A program made the translations under genes and the position numbers. Positions 62,716 through 64,000 of a stretch of 64,000 nucleotides of DNA are shown here, one piece after another. The notes under the pieces were generated by a model that was given only the letters and a program-made list of their open reading frames with translations, was not told where the DNA came from and ran no database searches. Each line of letters begins with the position of its first letter. Position 1 is the first letter of the stretch. Source of the stretch: Streptomyces nigra (lineage in GTDB: Bacteria; Actinomycetota; Actinomycetes; Streptomycetales; Streptomycetaceae); the NCBI RefSeq assembly GCF_003074055.1, contig NZ_CP029043.1, positions 3,898,501 to 3,962,500 of the forward strand, read 5' to 3'.

Positions 62716-63477
62716 TCAGTTGTGGATCCCGAAGACGGCACGTTGCGCGTGGATGGTTCCGGTGTTGACGGTAACCACCGTGGTGCTCGGTGCAGTTGGC
62801 GCACTCGGGGGGCGCGCGCCGACGGCTTCACCACCCCCGTCGCCGGACGTACGTGCCCTCCCGGCGGCGTCGTCCCCGCCGCTGCCCAGGTCGAGCGCCT
62901 GGAGGTCGGCTCCCGGCACCCAGATCCAGGCCCGCCCCGCGTACTCCTTCTCGGCGATCCGCACCTCGCCGAACTCCTGCGCACGGAAGGTCGTGTACGC
63001 CTCCCGCACCACGTCGTTGAAGACGGTCGCGGAGACCGCCACGGCCAGACAGGCGTCCGGCACCGCGGCCAGGGCCGACCGCAGCGGAGCGCTGTCCAGG
63101 ATGCGCCCGATCTCGACGGGCGCCCGGCCCACGAAGCCGGTCGGCGCCGGCGACGCCGTACCGAAGTGCACGGCGGCCCGCAGCCGCAGCCACGCCTCGG
63201 GCAGCCGCCCGTGGTTGAAGGCCCGCAGCCCGGCGTCGAGCCGCCGCATGAAGGGGTCGACGAGGGCCGGCTCGGAGGCCCCGTCCGGCAGGACGGCGAG
63301 CACCGAGTCACCGCCCTCCTGGGTGTCCCACCGCTCCCGCTCCAGGCCGGCGGCCTCGGCGGCCTCGGCGAGCAGTCGCTGGATCGCCTCCTGGAACTGG
63401 CGCTGCGTCAGTACGTCGACACCGCCGTATCCCTTGGCGTCGACCGCCAGCAGCAGTCTGCGACCGAACGTTTCCAT
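62716..63477 (-). CDS. Class III nucleotidyl-cyclase-like protein
   Basis: The 253-residue protein has a cyclase-like domain at 1-190. Both metal Asp positions are present: D13 (LLLAVDAKGYGG) and D57 (GGDSVLAVLP). The later block RAAVHFG with FVGRAPVEIGRILDSA corresponds to the R..xHxG and VN..AR region, but the transition-state Asn is replaced by Glu. Similar proteins occur beside conflict and Pycsar-type genes in actinobacteria. A Gly/Ala/Pro linker leads to a C-terminal motif GTIHAQRAVFGIH. Catalysis is likely but unproven. It is the first gene of the operon. Confidence 0.75.
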   Translation of the reverse strand: METFGRRLLLAVDAKGYGGVDVLTQRQFQEAIQRLLAEAAEAAGLERERWDTQEGGDSVLAVLPDGASEPALVDPFMRRLDAGLRAFNHGRLPEAWLRLRAAVHFGTASPAPTGFVGRAPVEIGRILDSAPLRSALAAVPDACLAVAVSATVFNDVVREAYTTFRAQEFGEVRIAEKEYAGRAWIWVPGADLQALDLGSGGDDAAGRARTSGDGGGEAVGARPPSAPTAPSTTVVTVNTGTIHAQRAVFGIHN

Positions 63478-63801
63478 GATCGAAATCTCCGCTCATTGCT
63501 TGGAGTCGCGCTCCGTGCCCGTGCGTCCAGGGCGCGCACCGGACACGCCGGCGTCCGCTTCCCCCACAGGCGGACGCCGGCACGCCAGTCGTACACGCCT
63601 CATGAGTGGGGAGACCCCGTCGAAGTACGGGATGCGGAAGGGGCGGAAACATACTGCGGGTGACAGAAGTTACGGGCTGGTACATGTCCGGCGAGGGTGA
63701 TATCCGGTCATACGAGATCCCGCATTAATGCGAGGTGCCGTGCCACGGCCCGGGTGCCTACTGATGTTCCGACCGCACCGTCCACCGCAGGAGGAACGCG
63801 C
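63478..63801. other. Divergent promoter region of the cyclase operon and the effector-like gene
   Basis: The 324 bp contain no gene. They must hold two divergent promoters. A perfect 12-bp palindrome lies at 63721-63732, within an AT-rich stretch. Confidence 0.5.
63721..63732. promoter_or_regulatory. Perfect 12-bp palindrome, candidate operator
   Basis: CGCATTAATGCG is its own reverse complement and is AT-centred, unusual here. It lies 70 bp before the effector-like start. No regulator gene is visible in the window beside it. Confidence 0.45.
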
Positions 63802-64000
63802 ATGCCGCCCATCGGCGCCGAACCGCAGAGCCGTCCCGAGCAGGCGATGTTCGACGCCCTGCAGGCCACACACCAGCACGCCGACATGAAGGCCGGGATC
63901 CTGGCCGCCGCCCAGGCGGCGATGGTCGGCACGGCGGGATCATGGAGCGGACAGGCCCTGCACACCGCGCAGAACGGCGGTCTACGGGGCGTAGTGGCCG
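63802..64000 (+). CDS. Pycsar-effector-like membrane protein, N-terminal part (cut by window end)
   Basis: An ATG behind AGGAGGA opens a frame still open at the window end. The first 66 residues include ALQATHQHADMKAGILAAAQ, the Asp-x-Lys-Ala start of a membrane helix seen in PycTM-type Pycsar effectors. Divergence from a cyclase-like gene fits such a pair. The rest is outside the window, so the assignment is tentative. Confidence 0.55.
   Translation, partial: MPPIGAEPQSRPEQAMFDALQATHQHADMKAGILAAAQAAMVGTAGSWSGQALHTAQNGGLRGVVA

Overview
The window is chromosomal DNA from a Streptomyces or a very close relative. The evidence is GC content above 70 % with a strong third-position GC bias, frequent GTG and TTG starts, Tat and lipoprotein exports, an snpR/snpA pair (LysR activator and snapalysin), class F sortase, DUF2637 and KorSA-type plasmid functions, and many lineage-typical small membrane proteins. 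It holds one tRNA (Gly, CCC anticodon) and no rRNA or CRISPR.

Region 1 (1-32.8 kb) is ordinary chromosome rich in secreted and membrane proteins: a Pro/Glu-repeat protein cut by the window edge, a Tat-exported PhoX-type phosphatase behind a PHO-box-like direct repeat, snpR and snpA with a LysR operator between them, an exo/endonuclease/phosphatase protein, a PP2C phosphatase, an XRE-TPR regulator with a divergent 56-aa exported peptide gene, a GAF-ANTAR protein, a nucleoside hydrolase, a LAQTG sortase substrate, a GH13 glucosidase, a class F sortase with its probable substrate, an ECF sigma factor with a membrane partner, an SLC13-type permease with a universal stress protein, a TerB protein, two GYD proteins, three tandem secreted FG-GAP proteins and a Yip1 protein.

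Region 2 (33.64-43.56 kb) is an integrated actinomycete integrative and conjugative element. It is bounded by 28-bp direct repeats and sits in the 3' end of a phosphoribosyltransferase gene. A leftward twelve-gene transcription unit runs from a Pra-like activator through an FtsK/Tra translocase, Spd-like proteins, small zinc-ribbon proteins, a cytosine methyltransferase and an HUH replication initiator to a 45-aa protein and a large serine integrase. A divergent KorSA-like GntR repressor with three operator palindromes and an acetyltransferase form the rightward arm. The element restores a C-terminus to the interrupted host gene.

Region 3 (43.5-57.6 kb) holds the phosphoribosyltransferase, dcd, tRNA-Gly, a small ArsR-controlled locus with two flavoproteins and no pump, a PadR/ABC-permease cluster, an MmyB-like regulator with an MFS exporter, and a DUF4232 lipoprotein.

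Region 4 (57.6 kb to the end) is the most unusual. A leftward four-gene operon encodes a class III nucleotidyl-cyclase-like protein, a P-loop NTPase, a long coiled-coil protein with an SPFH-like N-terminus and a DUF4407 membrane protein. The cyclase-like and NTPase proteins share a short motif. A divergent gene cut by the window edge starts like a Pycsar-type membrane effector. I infer a nucleotide-signalling or conflict (defence) locus; its function is not proven by sequence alone.
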